Shown here: positions 10,094-20,167 of the stretch, one piece after another | Layout of the letters: the number at the start of each line of letters is the position of its first letter | Numbering within the stretch: position 1 is the stretch's first letter | From: Batillaria attramentaria | Taxonomy: Eukaryota; Mollusca; Gastropoda; Batillariidae | Direction: 5' to 3' | Assembly: GCA_018292915.2 (NCBI GenBank) | Contig: JACVVK020000057.1 | Coordinates: 1,453,501 to 1,517,500, forward strand | Length of the DNA stretch: 64,000 bases | Notes under the pieces: generated by a model | What the model was told of the DNA's origin: nothing | What the model saw: only the letters and a program-made list of their open reading frames with translations | The model's database searches: none | Made by a program: the position numbers and the translations under genes

Positions 10094-13000
10094 CTATAAT
10101 TTATAGAACAGGTTGACCTCTTTCAGGAAACTGAAGATGCTGTCGGGAGGGACATCCCTGAACAGCACCTTCAGTGAATCTGCACAATAATGTTTGGCAC
10201 GGATCTCAGTGAGATCCGTACATGAAATTAGGAAGTGCTCAACAGTAAAAGACTCGTGGCATGGGACACACCAAGGGGGATCCTCCCCCTTCAACAGATG
10301 GGAATGGGTGATGTAGGTATGCCCAATGTGGAGCCGGCTAAGAACTACCTCCTCGCGCCGATTAGGTCGACAGCGAGGGAGGTTATCACATATGTTTGGA
10401 AGAACTTTGAACAGTTTGTTCTCCGGGAGAGCAGCCCATTGGGTCTGCCACTCCTTTCGAACAAACTCGGAAACTAAAGGTTTAAAATCAGAACAGCATT
10501 CGCAGCCCGATCAGCGCACCTGTTTCCTCGAATGCCGACATGACCTGGGATCCAAATGAAAACAATGTCCTTGTTGTCGGCAATCAAGGATGCATGCAGT
10601 TCATGGATCAACACCAGAAGCGGGTGATCGAATCTTCTGCCATGCAGAGCCTGGAGAGCCGACAAGGAGTCTGACAAGATTAAAAAATTACAATCAATAG
10701 ACTGGTATACATGCCGAAGTGCCAGTAAAATGGCTCGCAGTTCAGCACTGTACACAGAACTACCGTTCGCTAAGCGTCTAGTAAAAACACGACCGTCCAT
10801 GAGTGCAGCAGCCCCAACACGACCATCCTCAGACTTGGACCCGTCGGTAAAGATCCGGCGGAAGCCCGGGAAGTCGGCCAGGATCTGCTGCAGCCCATGA
10901 AGGTAGATAGTATCTGGGGTCTGATTTTTTTTGTGGATGGTCAGGTCCAGCCTGACCTCAGGGGTGGGAAGTGTCCAGGGAGGGGTGGTTGGAAACAGAG
11001 TTTCCTCAACAGTGTCAATATCTATTCCGGCCTCCTGTAAAAGGGGTCGGACGCGGAGGGACAGGGGTTTAGGTTCATTTTTATGAACATCAAAAAGGTC
11101 CTCACAGACTGGGTTAAAAACACAGTTATGGGCAGGGTTATCCGGGTTAGCCTTCAGCTTCAGGACATAGTTGAGCGTGAGACGAGTGCGGCGGAGCGCC
11201 AGAGAGGGTTCACCCGCCTCAGCATACAAACTATGGACTGGGGACGTTCTGAAGGCGCCCAGACAGATACGAAGACCTTCGTGATGAACAGTGTTAAGAA
11301 GTTTAAGAGTGGACTTGGATGCAGAGCTATAAACAATGCACCCATAATCCAGCTTGGAACGAACAAGAGCTCGGTATAAACGCAACAGGACGGTACGGTC
11401 ACCACCCCAGTCGGTGTGACCCACGACCCGAAGGACGTCCAGTGCTTTCATACAAGAGGCTCGCAAATATTTGATGTGGTTAAGAAAGGTGAGCCTACGG
11501 TCAAAAATGAGCCCAAGAAACTTCGTTTCCTGGACAACTTTAATAGGGGAACCATCAATAGAAAGATCGGGTTCCGGAAAGACCCCATGGATTTTGGTGA
11601 AGTGCATGCATACTGTTTTGGACGGAGAAAACTTAAAACCATTATCAGCAACCCATTTTTTGACACTATTTACACAAAGCTGCAGATGCCTCTCCACCCG
11701 GCGAAGCGACTTGCCCTTGACACAAAGGGCGAAGTCGTCAACGAATAGAGAAGCATCTGTTCCTTTAGTTACTGCTTTAACTATATTGTTAATTTTTAGG
11801 CTAAAAAGAACAGGGGATAGAATGCTGCCCTGGGGAACACCCATCTCCTGCTCCTGACAGTCTGATAAGGTGGAGCCAATACGGACACGGATAGATCGTC
11901 CGGTTAAAAATTTGTTAATAAAAATAGGTAACCGACCCCGGAAGCCCATGTCATGTAAGTCCGACAATATGCCATACTTCCATGTAGTATCATAGGCCTT
12001 CTCGAGGTCGAAGAAGATGGCTACTGTGTGTTGTTTATTAATAAAACCGTCCCGTATGAAGGACTCAAAACGAACCAGGTGGTCAACGGTGCTTCGGCCC
12101 TGCCTAAACCCGCACTGCAGGTCAGACAGGAGTCCTTCGGATTCAAGAACCCACACAAGACGAGCATTGACCAGCCGCTCCATAGTCTTACAGAGACAGC
12201 TAGTCAGGGCGATGGGCCGATAGTTGCCCGGATCATAATGATCCCTCCCAGGTTTAGGAATAGGAACCACCACCGCCTCACGCCATGAGGGCGGGAAGGC
12301 GCCAGTTGTCCAAATATGATTAAAAACAGAGAGAAGGACAGAAAGAGCTTCCTCGGGAAGATGCGTTAGGAGCTGATAGTGGACAGTGTCCAAACCAGCA
12401 GCAGAATCGTTACTCTTCTGCAGAGCCTGCTGAAGTTCAGCTAAGCTAAACAGAGTTGTAAGGTTCAGAGTTTGTGGAGTTAAAATTACAAGGGGAAGAT
12501 TCCTTCAGTTGTTTAAGTTTCTGGAAAGAGGAAGAATAATGATCGGATGAAGGGTTGACGCCAACAGGTCAGCAACGGCTTTCCTGTCGGTGACAAGCCT
12601 CACCCACTCTAAGATGACAGATAGAGGAGGTATCGGCTTTGCCTTTAATTTTACGTATAGCCTTCCAAATTTTCTGCGAAGGCGCCTTGGAGGACAGGCT
12701 AGAAATAAACTGTTTCCAGGACAACCTTCGCTGCTGTTTATAAATGAAGCGAGCTTTCGCTCGGTACTTTTTGAAAGAGAGGATGTTTGCCTGGGAGGAG
12801 CACCTGAAGGCTCGTCTTTGTGCACGCTTGCGATCTTTCTGCGCATTTTTACACACATCATTAAACCAGGGGACTTTGGGACCTTTAGCGAATGACGAGG
12901 TTTTTGGGATGGCATCATTGGCCACATCAATCAAGATTTTAGTAAAAGTGGAGGCAGGATCCTCCGAAGACATTACCTCCTCCTCGGTCAGACGTGACTG

Positions 13001-13720
13001 GCAAGAGGCACTGAACATATCCCAGTTTGCCTTCCTCAAGTTCCAACGATCCACTGTTGCGTCCTCCTCGCTGCTGGCGGTCGACAGGACGACCGGGAAG
13101 TGGTCGCTACCACACAGGTCGTCGTGGACACGCCACTCAAAATCCAGGACGAGGGAAGGAGCACAGACAGATAGATCGAGGACTGAAGAAGTACCAGTTG
13201 CTGGATGAAGGTAAGTAGGAGAGCCAGTGTTTAAGACGCAGAGGTCAAGCGAGGAAAAGAGATCCTCTAGAATCTGACCCCTATCGTTTGAGTGGTCGCT
13301 GCCCCAGAGTGGAGCATGACCGTTGAAATCCCCAAGCAGAAGAAAGGGGCGGGGAAGCTGGTCAATAAGAGAGTTAAGGTCTCTCGGGGACATACGTTCG
13401 GACGGTGGCAGATAAATGCTGCACACCGTGACAGACTTGTGTAAAGAAATGCGGACGGCAATGGCTTGCAACTGGGTATTAAGATGAATTGGGCTGTGTA
13501 GGATGTCTTTACGAATTAAAATACCAACGCCACCACGAGGCCTTTCCGAAGAGGACCCCTGGTGGACAAAATTAAAACCAGCAAAAGATGCGGGGGATGA
13601 TTCCCGAAGAAAGGTCTCCTGAAGGGCCACCACACCCGGCTTAAGCGAATTCACTAAGATCTTTAATTCTTCAAAATTTGCCCGAAAACCTCGACAATTC
13701 CAATGCACTAAAGTAGCCAT
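10094..13720 (-). pseudogene. I/Nimb-like LINE ORF2: endonuclease, reverse transcriptase, RNase H
   Basis: ATG at 13720 opens MATLVHWNCRGFRANFEEL, the AP endonuclease start. LQET, LLGDFNGHAPLWGS and GSDHFPV are its catalytic blocks. A frameshift near 12600 breaks the frame. The reverse transcriptase follows (about 12460-11200) with YRPIALTSCLCKTMERL, AIFFDLEKAYDTTW, GVPQGSILSPVLF and the catalytic box LFVDDFAL (FVDD rather than YADD). RNase H runs about 10860-10490 with IFTDGSKSEDG, YSAELRAIL, LSDSLSAL and IPGHVGIRGN. A second frameshift near 10480 precedes a C-terminal zinc motif CVPCHESFTVEHFLISC and the stop at 10094. With two frameshifts it is inactive but young. Confidence 0.85.
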
Positions 13721-13866
13721 TTTAAAAATTAAGATGAAAACCGTGCACAGCAACAAAGGCTATGTCGCGGCTGATGACTTCGATTGGGAACTGGTGGGCG
13801 ACGGGGGCAGGGGGTGGGACTCAACTGTGACCACCTCCATATCCTCTAGGACTAAAAAGGGGTTGG

Positions 13867-14503
13867 TCAACAGAACACCCTGATCCCCCTTCTGGACCCT
13901 CGCCGAAAGCGGGCCCCAGGGCTTTTTGCTTTTGGTGTTTTTAGCTGGCTTGGGGGGGGGGGGGGGTAGGGGGGACGGGAGGGGGTGGCGCGCTGGGACT
14001 GGGTTCGAGACCCCGCGCCTTGGGCCTGGGAACCGGCGGTGTCAGCTGGCCCTGATCCCAGCCTGACACCATGGGCTGGGGGGGTGTTAGCCATCTGAGA
14101 AGATGGGCGTGAGATGGTCTGGGAGCTTGACTGGGAGATGGTCTGCGAGGTGACATGAGGTCCAGACGAAGTCCTCCGAGGAGCTAAAGGCCTCGCCTGG
14201 AATGTGAAAGAGGGCGTCTCCGTCTGGCACTCAACGGAGCGCATCTGAGGCTTTGCCCTGACAGCGGAAGCATACGAGGTGGAACTGGTGGAAAGGGAGG
14301 TTCCTGAGGCAGCAGCTGCAATCTTACGGGCTTCGGGGAAAGAAACTCTTTGCTCCGCTCGAATGCGCTGAATGGCGCACTCCTCCTTCCAACGAGGACA
14401 ATCCTTTGATGATGAAGGATAGCTGCCCTCACAATTGACGCACTTGGGGCTGGCCGTACAAGCCGAACCCTCGTGGTCAGTGGCACCGCATTTAAAGCAT
14501 GTA
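13867..14503 (-). pseudogene. I/Nimb-like LINE ORF1 (Gag-like), C-terminal part
   Basis: About 210 residues remain, starting inside the first zinc knuckle, CFKCGATDHEGSAC (C-x2-C-x4-H-x4-C). The second knuckle is CVNCEGSYPSSSKDC, where the usual His is Tyr. Downstream come a basic/coiled stretch (CAIQRIRAEQRVSFPEARK), then Ser/Thr/Gln-rich and Pro-rich low complexity (PSRPPYPPPPPSQ) and a basic tail. The upstream RNA-binding part is lost to 5' truncation; the first residues of the open frame beyond 14503 are read from element B. It would have bound element RNA. It is non-functional as it stands. Confidence 0.75.
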
Positions 14504-15289
14504 CGGCCTTGACCTTGACACAAGGCTATTGTATATCTGTTAAGTTCTTATCAAAGTCTATCACCATATAAAGTTTAAAACCTCTGGTTTTTGTAGATTC
14601 CAAGAAAATGCCAATGCAAAATTTTAAAACAGACAGCTTTAGTGACTTTGACCTTGAGTCAAGGTCATTCAACATGATATATTTTGATAGGTCTTACGGC
14701 TGTCTATAGGCATGCCAAGTTTAGTGCCTCTGCTTTTTGTAGATTCTGAGAAAATGCCCATGTTAAGGTTTACTGCGGAAATGCGGAAAATAACTTGTAC
14801 AGCCTTGACCTTGACACAAGGCCATTGAATACATGTACATCTGTAAAGTTCTTATCAATGTCTATCATCGTGCAAAGTTTAAAACCTCCGGTTTTTGTAG
14901 ATTCCAAGAAAATGCCAATGCAAAATTTTCAAACAAACAGCTTTAGTGACCTTGACCTTCAGTGACCTTGACCTTGGAAGGTCTTATGGCTGTCTATCAG
15001 CATGCCAAGTTTGGTGCCTGTGCTGTTTGTAGATTCTGAGAAAATGCCAATGTTAAGGTTTTCTACGGAAATGCGGAAAATAGCTTGTCTGACCTTGACC
15101 TTCACACAAGGCCATTGAATACATGTATATCTGTAAAGTTCTTATCAATGTCTATCATCATGCAAAGTTGAAAACCTCTGGTATTTGTAGACTACAACAA
15201 AATGCCTATGTAAAATTTTCAAACAGACAGCTTTACTGACCTTGACCTTGAGTCAAGGTCATTCAAAATTATATATTTTGAAAGGTCTT

Positions 15290-18200
15290 ATGGCTACAAC
15301 CACAGATCTACAACGCAACTTGGTCCAGGAAGAGTCCTCTCTAGTAGAGCCCATGACGCGAGCTGGTGAAAGCCCTCGGGAAGCCAGTGCGCCGACTACT
15401 CTTCTGACGGCCAAGACCAAAGCCAGGATAGGGACCTGGAACATCCGAACCCTATACGAAACAGGAAAGACAGCACAAGTGAGTCAAGAAATGCATAGAT
15501 ACAATCTGAAGCTGCTCGGCCTATGTGAGACAAGATGGACAGGAACAGGACGCACTCGACTCGCCTCCGGAGACACCATCCTCTACTCCGGACACGAAGA
15601 CGGCCAACCACACATGCACGGAGTAGCGTTGCTGATGACACCTGAAGCAACACAAGCACTACTGTCCTGGGAACCAGTGTCACCAAGGATCCTGAGCGCC
15701 AGATTCAACTCGAAGGGCAGGAAAGTCACCATCCTCCAGTGCTACGCTCCCACCAACATGGCGGATGAGGAAGAAAAGGAGAACTTCTACGAGCAGCTCC
15801 AAGCCGTCCTCGACAAAGCACCGAGAAGAGACCTGAAGATCCTCATGGGAGACCTCAACGCCAAAGTGGGCACCGACAACACAGACAGAGAACTCATCAT
15901 GGGCAAACACGGAACAGGGACACAGAACGAGAACGGAGAGCTCTTCACAGAATTCTGCACCACCAACGACCTGGTCATCGGAGGCACCATATTCCCCCAC
16001 AAGACCATCCACAAAACCACCTGGACATCACCGGACGGAAGAACTGTAAACCAGATCGACCACATCACCATCGGCAGGAAGTGGCGAAGAAGCTTGCTGG
16101 ACGTCCGAGCAAAGCGGGGAGCTGATGCAGCCTCAGACCATCACCTCGTCATTGCAGCGATCAAGATCAAGCTGAAGGCCTACAGAGACCAGGCGGACAG
16201 ACCATCCCACAAGTACAACGTGCACAGTCTGAAGGAGAGCGTCAAGACCAACGCCTTCAAATGTGAGCTGAGGAACAGATTCAGCGCTCTCGACACACTA
16301 CCTGAAGAGACAATCGAGGAGCACTGGCATGACCTGCGAGAAACCTGGACAACAACATGCAGGGAAGTGCTGGGAAAGAAGACGAGACAACACAAAGAGT
16401 GGCTTACATCTGACACCTGGGACCTCATCACAGAGAGGAAACGCCTGAAAGACCTGATCAACCACACTGACGACCAAGACCACAAACGCGACCTGCAGGC
16501 TCAATACTGGGACGTCAACCGGCAGGTCAAGAGGAGCGCAAGGAACGACAAGAGGACCTTCATCAACAACCTCACAGAAGAAGCAGAAACAGCAGCAGGA
16601 CAACGGAACATGAAACGGCTCTACGAAATAACAAGGACACTCTCTGGGAAAAATAACAACCCCACCAGACCAGTCAAAGACAAGAACGGACAAATCATCA
16701 CCAAAGAGGAAGACCAAAGGACAAGGTGGGCTGAACACTTTAAGGAAACGCTCAACAGGCCTCCACCACCAGTCCCACCAGACATACCACCGACAGCCCA
16801 GCTACTCGACATCAGCACCAACCCCCCTACCAAGACCGAGATCATCAAAGCCATCAAGTCCCTCAAGTCTGGCAAAGCAGCAGGCCCCGACGGCATACCA
16901 CCAGAAGCCCTCAAAGCCGACATCCAGACCTCCACCGACATGCTGCACCCGCTCCTGAGGAAGATCTGGGAGAGCGAGAGCGTGCCACAAGACTGGAAGA
17001 AGGGACACCTGGTAAAGCTGCCAAAGAAAGGGGACCTCTCATCCTGTAGCAACTGGCGAGGCATCATGCTCCTGTCCATACCAGGGAAGGTTCTCACCAG
17101 GATCATCCTGGAGAGGCTGAAGACCGCGCTGGACAAGACACTCCGGGAGGAACAGGCAGGATTCCGCAACGACCGATCCTGCACTGATCACATAGCCACG
17201 ATGAGGATCATCATCGAGCAGTCCCTGGAGTGGCAGACCCCCCTGTACAGCACCTTCGTTGACTTCCAGAAGGCGTTCGACAGTGTTGACAGGGAGGTCA
17301 TCTGGAAGCTGATGTCTCACTACGGTTTTCCACCAAAGTTTGTCAACATCATCCGACAGCTGTACGAAGATGCCACCTGCCAGGTAATCCACGACGGGAA
17401 ACTGACAGAACCATTCACAGTACGGACCGGCGTTCGTCAAGGCTGCATCCTCTCACCCACAATCTTCCTGATGGTGGTCGACTGGGTCATGAGGCAAGCC
17501 ACCGACGGTAAGAGGACAGGGATCCAGTGGACCTTCAGCAAACAGCTCGAGGACCTGGATTTCGCGGACGACATCGCCCTCCTCTCCCACAAACAACAAG
17601 ATGCGCAGGAGAAGCTGATCAGAGTCGCCGAAGAAGCTGAGAAGACCGGCCTCAAGATCAACATCAGCAAGACCGAAGTCATGAGAGTCAACCACAAACA
17701 GCACGACCCCATCCAGCTGCACCAGGAAGACATCAAAGAGGTGGACAAGTTCATCTACCTCGGCAGCGTTGTCAGCAAGGATGGAGGAACGGACGAAGAC
17801 ATCAAGAGCCGCACCAACAAAGCCAGACATGCCTTTCGCACTCTGCGCCCCATCTGGAGATCCACAGCTCTATCCCTGCGAAACAAGATCCGGATCTTCA
17901 ACTCAAACGTGAAGTCGGTCCTACTCTATGGCTCGGAGACATGGCGCACCACCAAGACAGGCTCCCACAGGCTGCAAACCTTCATCAACAGATGCCTCCG
18001 CAACATTCTCAACATCAGATACCCACTGGTGATCACCAACCAAGACCTCTGGGAGCGAACAAGACAGGTCCCCATCGAGCAGGAGATCAAGAAAAGGAAA
18101 TGGGGATGGATCGGACACACTTTGCGAAAGCCAACATCAAATGTCACCAGGCAGTCCCTTGATTGGAACCCCCAGGGAAAGCGCAAAGTGGGCCGACCGA

Positions 18201-18343
18201 AGCAGACCTGGCGGAGGAGTACGGACGCTGAAGCCAAGGCCGCCGGAACGACGTGGGCCGAACTAAAGAGGGCGTCCCAGAACCGAGTGCGCTGGCGGAG
18301 TGTGGTTGCAGCCCTATGTTCCCCAGGGAATAAAGAGGACTAA
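15290..18343 (+). CDS. RTE-like LINE polyprotein: AP endonuclease and reverse transcriptase
   Basis: An uninterrupted frame of 1,017 residues from ATG 15290. The frame is also open upstream, but that part is host repeat. Endonuclease (about residues 45-280): IGTWNIRTLYETGK, CETRWTGTG, ILMGDLNAKVG, DHITIG and ASDHHLV. The linker has coiled, basic sequence. Reverse transcriptase (about 500-800): SGKAAGPDGIPPEAL, NWRGIMLLS, STFVDFQKAFDSVDRE, GVRQGCILSP and catalytic LDFADDIALL near residue 758. The C-terminal domain ends with GKRKVGRPKQTWRRS and a WxSVVAALC block typical of the family. It nicks target DNA and reverse transcribes its own RNA. The start ATG lies in the target-site duplication, so the true element start codon may be lost. 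Length is normal for RTE single-ORF elements. RTE membership is from motif resemblance. Confidence 0.88.
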   Translation: MATTTDLQRNLVQEESSLVEPMTRAGESPREASAPTTLLTAKTKARIGTWNIRTLYETGKTAQVSQEMHRYNLKLLGLCETRWTGTGRTRLASGDTILYSGHEDGQPHMHGVALLMTPEATQALLSWEPVSPRILSARFNSKGRKVTILQCYAPTNMADEEEKENFYEQLQAVLDKAPRRDLKILMGDLNAKVGTDNTDRELIMGKHGTGTQNENGELFTEFCTTNDLVIGGTIFPHKTIHKTTWTSPDGRTVNQIDHITIGRKWRRSLLDVRAKRGADAASDHHLVIAAIKIKLKAYRDQADRPSHKYNVHSLKESVKTNAFKCELRNRFSALDTLPEETIEEHWHDLRETWTTTCREVLGKKTRQHKEWLTSDTWDLITERKRLKDLINHTDDQDHKRDLQAQYWDVNRQVKRSARNDKRTFINNLTEEAETAAGQRNMKRLYEITRTLSGKNNNPTRPVKDKNGQIITKEEDQRTRWAEHFKETLNRPPPPVPPDIPPTAQLLDISTNPPTKTEIIKAIKSLKSGKAAGPDGIPPEALKADIQTSTDMLHPLLRKIWESESVPQDWKKGHLVKLPKKGDLSSCSNWRGIMLLSIPGKVLTRIILERLKTALDKTLREEQAGFRNDRSCTDHIATMRIIIEQSLEWQTPLYSTFVDFQKAFDSVDREVIWKLMSHYGFPPKFVNIIRQLYEDATCQVIHDGKLTEPFTVRTGVRQGCILSPTIFLMVVDWVMRQATDGKRTGIQWTFSKQLEDLDFADDIALLSHKQQDAQEKLIRVAEEAEKTGLKINISKTEVMRVNHKQHDPIQLHQEDIKEVDKFIYLGSVVSKDGGTDEDIKSRTNKARHAFRTLRPIWRSTALSLRNKIRIFNSNVKSVLLYGSETWRTTKTGSHRLQTFINRCLRNILNIRYPLVITNQDLWERTRQVPIEQEIKKRKWGWIGHTLRKPTSNVTRQSLDWNPQGKRKVGRPKQTWRRSTDAEAKAAGTTWAELKRASQNRVRWRSVVAALCSPGNKED

Positions 18344-18350
18344 ACTAAAC
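15296..18350 (+). mobile_element. RTE-like non-LTR retrotransposon with intact ORF
   Basis: A 3,055-bp insertion into element B, flanked by a 7-bp duplication TATGGCT (15289-15295 and 18351-18357). Removing it restores the B unit (AAAGGTCTTATGG-CTGTCTATC). There is almost no 3' UTR: stop at 18343, then TAAACTAAAC. AATAAA (18329-18334) lies inside the last codons. The intact frame and clean duplication mark it as one of the youngest insertions here. Confidence 0.87.
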
Positions 18351-18726
18351 TATGGCTGTCTATCGGTATGCCAAGTTTGGTGACTCTGCTCTTTGTAGAT
18401 TCTGAGAAAATGCCAATGTTAAGGTTTACTGCGGACACAGACACAGACACACACACACACACACACACACACAGACGACGGAGGGTTATAACATAGACTC
18501 CCATTGTTACACAAGGGAGCCAATAATTCAGTCGGAGAAGTCACAAAGCCAATAGGGAAATCACAGGACGTAAACAAGCATCCTCAGACGATCTCAGTGA
18601 CGCCAAAAGTTTAGTTCACGGAATTGACGTCATCTCTCTCTCTCTGTATGACGACCTGCTTGAGGCTGACGTCAAATGTTTAGTTCACGGAACTGACGTC
18701 TCTCTCTCTCTCTCTCTCTGGGGAGC

Positions 18727-19515
18727 CATTATGAAATAGAGAAGGTTCATTTGTTTGCCCTCAAAAGGCTACTTAATGTTAGTCCACGTACACCTAATGA
18801 CATGGTATATGGAGAAACAGGTCGCTACCCACTGTATATACATGCTAGAACCAACTGTTTAAGATACTGGCTACGTCTGACAAGACTTAGTGAACACAGA
18901 CTTCCGGGCAAAGCCTATAAAATGTTATTACTTCTGCATAACAGTGGCAAAGATTGCTGGGTTACACATGTTCACAATGAGCTATATAGAAATGGGTTTG
19001 GTTTTGTGTGGGAGAACCAGGGTGTCCAAAACATCAGTTGGTTTCTCCGAGTGTATAAACAACGTTTAATCGATACATTTGGTCAAAACTGGCATAGTCA
19101 TCTGCAGGACAGCGTACGCTTCAGTGTTTATAAATGCTTTAAGTCTTCGCTTTGCCTTGAAAGCTATTTCAAATATATTCCCAATAAGCATCTGCGCGAC
19201 CAATTGATACGGTTTAGAACAGGCGCGTCAGAAATCCAGACACACAAACACAGGTATACAAGTGACAATAATCAAGTGTTTAATTGCCCCCTCTGTTTTT
19301 CTCGCCTGGATGACGAGATGCATTTTCTGTTTTACTGTCAGTCACTCGACGATCTTAGATGTCAGTTCATTCCTGAGAAATACTGCCGTTATGCTAACTT
19401 TGACACACTCAGTACTTTACTAAATGACAGCCTGTACATCGAAAATGTCTCAAGGTTTATCTATTATGCTTTGAAACGTCGCCGTGAGCTAGTTACAGCA
19501 GCACTTACCACATGA
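18727..19515 (+). pseudogene. LINE ORF2 C-terminal fragment with Cys/His motif
   Basis: The open frame begins at the insertion edge (YEIEKVHLFALKRLLNV) and ends at a stop after ALKRRRELVTAALTT. It lacks the reverse transcriptase core. It includes MVYGETGRYPLYI, RYWLRLTRLSEHRLPGKAY, GFGFVWENQG and a zinc-binding-like CPLCFSRLDDEMHFLFYC. These are the tail of a LINE polyprotein seen often in mollusc and other marine invertebrate genomes. No start codon of its own is needed or present. The frame is intact over 260 codons, so the insertion is recent. Clade not assigned. Confidence 0.75.
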
Positions 19516-20058
19516 TTTTTTTTCCCTTTTTCGTTAGAATCTGTTAAATGTTTCTGTATGGCTGTAAGGTTGTGTGCTGCCTGTGTGTGTGTGTGTGTGT
19601 GAATTGCTTGTATGACATAGACAGTTACCTTGGTAGTGGCAGTCTATATTTGTACATGCTGGTATCGTGTGTGTCTGCACCTGTCCGAATGAGGTATAGA
19701 TTAAAATGTACTCCATTGGTATTTTCAGGTTCCAGCATTGGACGCTGATATCCTTGTGTCTAAAACTGACATGGTCTGTTATGGTGGGATACAGATTTAT
19801 ACGTAAATTATGCTGATATTTACAGTTGGTATTTGTGTATGCAGGTACTCTGTATATACTGAATGGCGTGCACGTGTTCCAGTCACTGTGCTAGTAGTTA
19901 TTTTGTATTATAGTATGTACGTTTCTGAATCATGTTAATGCATTAATATGTTAAAAGTTTCAGCCTCCTGCTGTGTACGGGACTATACCCCGGTGTGAGG
20001 GCCATCGAATCGATTGTCAAGGGTCGTCGGCCTATACAATAAATTTTTGAGTCTTGAG
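18729..20058 (+). mobile_element. 5'-truncated LINE 3' end with 14-bp target duplication
   Basis: A 1,330-bp fragment inserted in element A just before its SINE module. It is flanked by the 14-bp duplication TCTCTGGGGAGCCA (18715-18728 and 20059-20072). Its 3' end has AATAAA (20038-20043) and a TTGAGTC repeat tail. It contains the C-terminal coding fragment and about 540 bp of 3' UTR with short TG runs. Confidence 0.88.
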
Positions 20059-20063
20059 TCTCT

Positions 20064-20167
20064 GGGGAGCCAGGGTGGCCGAATGGTAGCGCGTTGGACT
20101 TTCAATGCTTGGGCCGAGAGTTCGAATCCAGGCCGCTGGGGCCAAATATTTGTGCTGGCCTTTTTAT
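20064..20167 (+). repeat. tRNA-SINE head (module of element A copy 2)
   Basis: GGGGAGCCAGGGTGGCCGAA, with A box TGGCCGAATGG and B box AGTTCGAATCC. It is cut after TGCTGGCCTTTTT by element C and resumes at 21980 (CTCGTTGCCCCGTC) to about 22048. Confidence 0.85.

Larger units (their letters stand above)
9863..14503 (-). mobile_element. I/Nimb-like non-LTR retrotransposon, 5' truncated
   Basis: A minus-strand LINE of about 4.6 kb. The right edge is the 5' side, cut inside ORF1. The left edge is a (CTAA)n tail (plus strand TTAGTTAG.. at 9863), preceded by the GGCGTTAAGCCCTAAATAA end also seen alone at 124-185, 35886-35920 and 48241-48300. ORF1 ends with CCHC knuckles. ORF2 has AP endonuclease, reverse transcriptase and RNase H. 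Gag knuckles, RNase H and a TAA-rich tail together point to the I/Nimb group, known from snails. The exact clade is inferred from resemblance. Confidence 0.8.
9421..18523 (-). mobile_element. Element B copy 2, split by two LINEs
   Basis: Bounded by ACTAGAGAGGCAAAAGCC at 9421 and CACAAGGGAGCCA at 18523. The ends carry an inverted match (GGCTCCCTTGTG / CACAAGGGAGCC). Read on the minus strand the element ends with hairpin GAGGC-TTTT-GCCTC, then T and CTAG, followed by T, like a Helitron 3' end. No clear target duplication appears when compared with intact element A. Inside are the usual TCAAGGTCA units at 9440-9862, 14506-15290 and 18358-18440, then (CA)n. It is interrupted by LINEs at 9863-14503 and 15296-18350. 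Confidence 0.75.

Noticed and set aside
13941..14486. Extra minus-strand proteins inside LINE ORF1
   Set aside because: They are alternate frames of the Gag-like sequence without family motifs.
15242..15289. N-terminal extension of the RTE protein
   Set aside because: These codons are element B sequence upstream of the target duplication; the frame is open by chance.
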